A DNA stretch of 64,000 nucleotides. Origin: Roseburia sp. GTDB lineage: Bacteria > Bacillota > Clostridia > Lachnospirales > Lachnospiraceae. Shown in pieces: positions 63,001-64,000 of the stretch. The translations under genes were made by a program, and so were the position numbers. The DNA lies in contig JAGBEG010000012.1 in the NCBI GenBank assembly GCA_017937095.1, positions 104,101-168,100 on the forward strand, read 5' to 3'. The notes under the pieces are model-generated. The model was not told the DNA's origin and made no database searches. It saw only the letters and a list, made by a program, of their open reading frames with translations. Position 1 is the stretch's first letter; each line of letters opens with the position of its first letter.

Positions 63001-63452
63001 CCATCCCGCATAACAAACTTAACATGATTTGAGTTGTAATCTCCTGCGTCATACGCCTTTCTGGTTTCCCAGATCAGATATGCCTTGACGATCCCTTTTG
63101 CACCGGAACTGTTCGTCAGTGTTCCCTTGGAACAGTTGAAAAAATTTGAAGGCGCGTTCGGATCATAGAGTACATTCTGCGAATCCTTGCCCCACTCTAC
63201 ACGGTTGACCTCATCCACATGGGATATGTAATTCCAATTTCCAACATAGTTGAACTGATAACGACCAATTCTTACATCTCCACCATTGTTTCCCAACGGC
63301 AGGTATTCCATCGTTTCTTCTTTTATTGTGCCTGCCTGTGCATATGCTTCTGTCGAAGTCAATGCCTCATAAAACATCATTATAAACAGACAAATACAGC
63401 TTATTGCCCTTTTCCATCTACCTTTCTTTTTTAAACGATTTCTATCACTCAT
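60072..63452 (-). CDS. Large secreted surface protein of the integrative element
   Basis: 1126 residues. Signal peptide with a basic start and hydrophobic core, cut probably after AYAQA near residue 40. The N-terminal half is a beta-rich domain, including segments like FGDWDFDGYNGGYVYPNG and VTFNTGIRTKSSGNVTG, then repeats of the DUF11-like type. An InlB/Listeria-Bacteroides-type repeat follows (YTIHFDPNDGTEVTPIPD) and a DGNVVTVSPEG tandem. After about residue 745 comes a long Thr/Glu/Ser-rich linker (TESTEATEGTEPTEST), then a C-terminal domain. There is no LPXTG motif or terminal membrane helix, so it is either released or held non-covalently. GAGGAG precedes the ATG. Confidence 0.8.
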   Translation of the reverse strand: MSDRNRLKKKGRWKRAISCICLFIMMFYEALTSTEAYAQAGTIKEETMEYLPLGNNGGDVRIGRYQFNYVGNWNYISHVDEVNRVEWGKDSQNVLYDPNAPSNFFNCSKGTLTNSSGAKGIVKAYLIWETRKAYDAGDYNSNHVKFVMRDGRTAADIYPDNAYCDNRTFVNWRNPARSSYCMVADVTRIVQAYGYGDYYVANIPVYNPVTDYNDEGGGMNPAAWQLVVVEESDNFPVRAVTMKIGATFRFGDWDFDGYNGGYVYPNGNTYNQDNYKTLNTAVTFNTGIRTKSSGNVTGQVLVGCIDDPGNPSRLGSVLYTQQSVGGGKTVASAGAYPNMGLCRNNVVFQEDKCVSVNLSDISGGLGNNATVVGAELNNLFWNTQFYVGTAIDIAFPDFIANQTTTTNSSTSVTVTGNIQNVSQQANTGIYDGELVVNIDPALTVTSATAIVDGNKSITGIVSGNTVKFSGEAIKNIMKGNTITYTVECQPNRSGVGRYENSDSFSGKLRADGVDTRYWINNACTSSSYALAKYKVALNAGIGIKDVSGDGEYTYGQKVSIDAELLPGYHWKDWTGSYNTTIQKYTFDMPAQNITLTANGEANEYTIHFDPNDGTEVTPIPDMTVRYDEEISLPDATNAYIKYTLDGVNVTQNILDGTIVLDENGVVMMMLDEETGAMMTPDGATVSADGIMTKTNEDGSTTVTYPDGNVVTVSPEGIRTDISADGSKKVIYPDGNVVRVNPYGTTVPSDDAATGTTGETGADESTDGEASGTTGATGTAGDRTESTGVTESTEATEGTEPTESTEAIKSTEGTETVKNTEKTASVERNAVSRVTTAADGADNGTDTGTNATDLTAAQADLADDPDAEPKPDKKAYASVFMGWSLEEEKDTFVPQWKAGEPLKVSDLVDLAGMTDTNGATITLYAVWDDCPWIVAENLYYTLAQAQSGFITQDEILSHATAYDREDGSPIAPGVHEDGTSFTIPDYSLTDFTQFQHEGSCTENLTVVDSVGNTYWKQITVYIVDTTPVAVKPEGTTRFIDEYYYNQPYENGGLEDNSIWKTDPEYAAVLQSAFDNLKNDTPVETYYFTHEDILAMKQYIDDNGFGNTQSEDALNRFYDQFMALNQME

Positions 63453-63482
63453 TAATAGCTCCTCTTCGCTTAACTATTTTTT

Positions 63483-64000
63483 CTAATTTGTTCCGACATC
63501 TGTTACATCTCCACCATCAGCTCCACTGCTGTTATCCGCATTACTATTATCTAACAAGCTCGGATCCATCGGAATTAAATTATCGGGTTCAGACATTGCT
63601 CCTCCACTACTGCTGTTATCTGCACTTGGCGTACTCGGTGTCTCCGGAGCAGGAGATGGGACACTTGGTGTGGTAGTGCTTCCTGTGTCCGTGCTTGGTG
63701 TACTCGTATTGCTGCTGTTGTCTGCACTTGGGGTACTTGTGTTTCCGGCATTGCTGGATGTATTGTTACCACTGGATGTCTGATTACTGTTGCTGTTATT
63801 GCCGCTGGATGCATCGGATGCATTACTGCTTCCGGAAGTCCCAGCAGATGCTGCGTTACCATTACCCGAAGAACTGCTGTTTCCCTTCTTGGAAGAGTCC
63901 GTCTTAGAATCTGTCTTGCCAGAATCGCTCTTCTTGCTGTCAGACTTCTTCCCGCTCTTTTCCTCGACCGTCACAGTTGCTGTCTCCGTTGCGGTAAAAC
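63483..64000 (-). CDS. C-terminal part of a Ser/Thr/Asn-rich secreted protein, 5' end outside window
   Basis: The frame is open to the right edge. The visible 172 residues begin with a beta-rich end (FTATETATVTVEEK) and then consist of a Lys/Ser stretch (KKSDSKKSDSGKTDSK) and a long low-complexity region of Ser, Asn, Thr and Gly. They end in NSSGADGGDVTDVGTN. Such tails stretch a surface domain away from the cell or are O-glycosylated in some species. No sorting signal is seen. It lies 30 bases upstream of the other surface-protein gene, so they are probably one transcript. Confidence 0.75.
   Translation of the reverse strand, partial: FTATETATVTVEEKSGKKSDSKKSDSGKTDSKTDSSKKGNSSSSGNGNAASAGTSGSSNASDASSGNNSNSNQTSSGNNTSSNAGNTSTPSADNSSNTSTPSTDTGSTTTPSVPSPAPETPSTPSADNSSSGGAMSEPDNLIPMDPSLLDNSNADNSSGADGGDVTDVGTN

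Overview
The window looks like part of a chromosome from an anaerobic, spore-forming Firmicute of the Lachnospiraceae type. I infer this from strong GGAGG-type ribosome binding sites, a SpoVT-like regulator, a FabK-type type II fatty-acid operon with a fused AccD-AccA subunit, NADP-type glutamate dehydrogenase, a ThiT thiamine transporter under a TPP riboswitch, FtsX-type ABC transporters, chemoreceptors and a LytTR two-component system. I do not assign a species.

Layout. 1-6.2 kb: a cut-off condensation-domain protein, an alpha/beta hydrolase, an SCP2-like protein divergent from a TetR regulator, and a second TetR regulator divergent from an integral-membrane protein resembling the Pyr4/PaxB terpene cyclases. 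A chemoreceptor follows. 6.1-11.0 kb is accessory DNA: two diverged copies of a small type I toxin-antitoxin-like module, each copied together with the 3' end of the chemoreceptor gene, with a broken DUF6618-like gene between them. A frameshifted membrane-protein gene and an AbiL-type (AAA ATPase plus RloB) phage-defence pair complete it. 11.2-12.7 kb: gdhA. 12.8-21.1 kb: a leftward fatty-acid synthesis operon acpP-fabK-fabD-fabG-fabF-fabZ-accDA-fabH-marR-DUF4321, lacking accB and accC. 21.3-23.4 kb: TPP riboswitch, thiT and an MFS transporter. 23.3-28.6 kb: AgrC/LytTR-type kinase and regulator divergent from an ABC transporter.

28.7-55.3 kb is mostly leftward core genome: two paralogous ROK glucokinases, a class A penicillin-binding protein with a repeat tail, a YhaN/YhaO-like pair, spoVT, a Cache chemoreceptor, HAD phosphatase, aldo/keto reductase, and an ECF sigma/anti-sigma/lipoprotein cluster. 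Then come an LTA-synthase-like sulfatase, a flippase-like membrane protein with a radical SAM partner, a zinc phospholipase C, a 2-hydroxyacid dehydrogenase, patatin/NfeD, a FliD-C-terminus-like protein and an LD-carboxypeptidase.

55.36 kb: tRNA-Gly(CCC), very probably the attachment site of an integrative element. From 55.5 kb to the window edge lie element-type genes: an ArdC-like antirestriction/metallopeptidase polyprotein, two small cargo proteins, a 31-residue hydrophobic peptide with its own promoter and terminator, and two large secreted surface proteins, the last cut by the window. No integrase is visible; it would lie beyond 64000.

The most unusual signals are (i) the paired small-toxin modules whose antisense RNAs keep a hairpin while its stem sequence has changed on both sides, (ii) the bacterial Pyr4-like membrane protein under a TetR switch with overlapping divergent promoters, (iii) small hydrophobic peptide modules that sit, twice in this window, beside duplicated 3' ends of neighbouring genes, and (iv) repeated short-unit expansions inside coding sequences, one of which continues past its stop codon. 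All calls are made by reading the sequence; no database search was possible.
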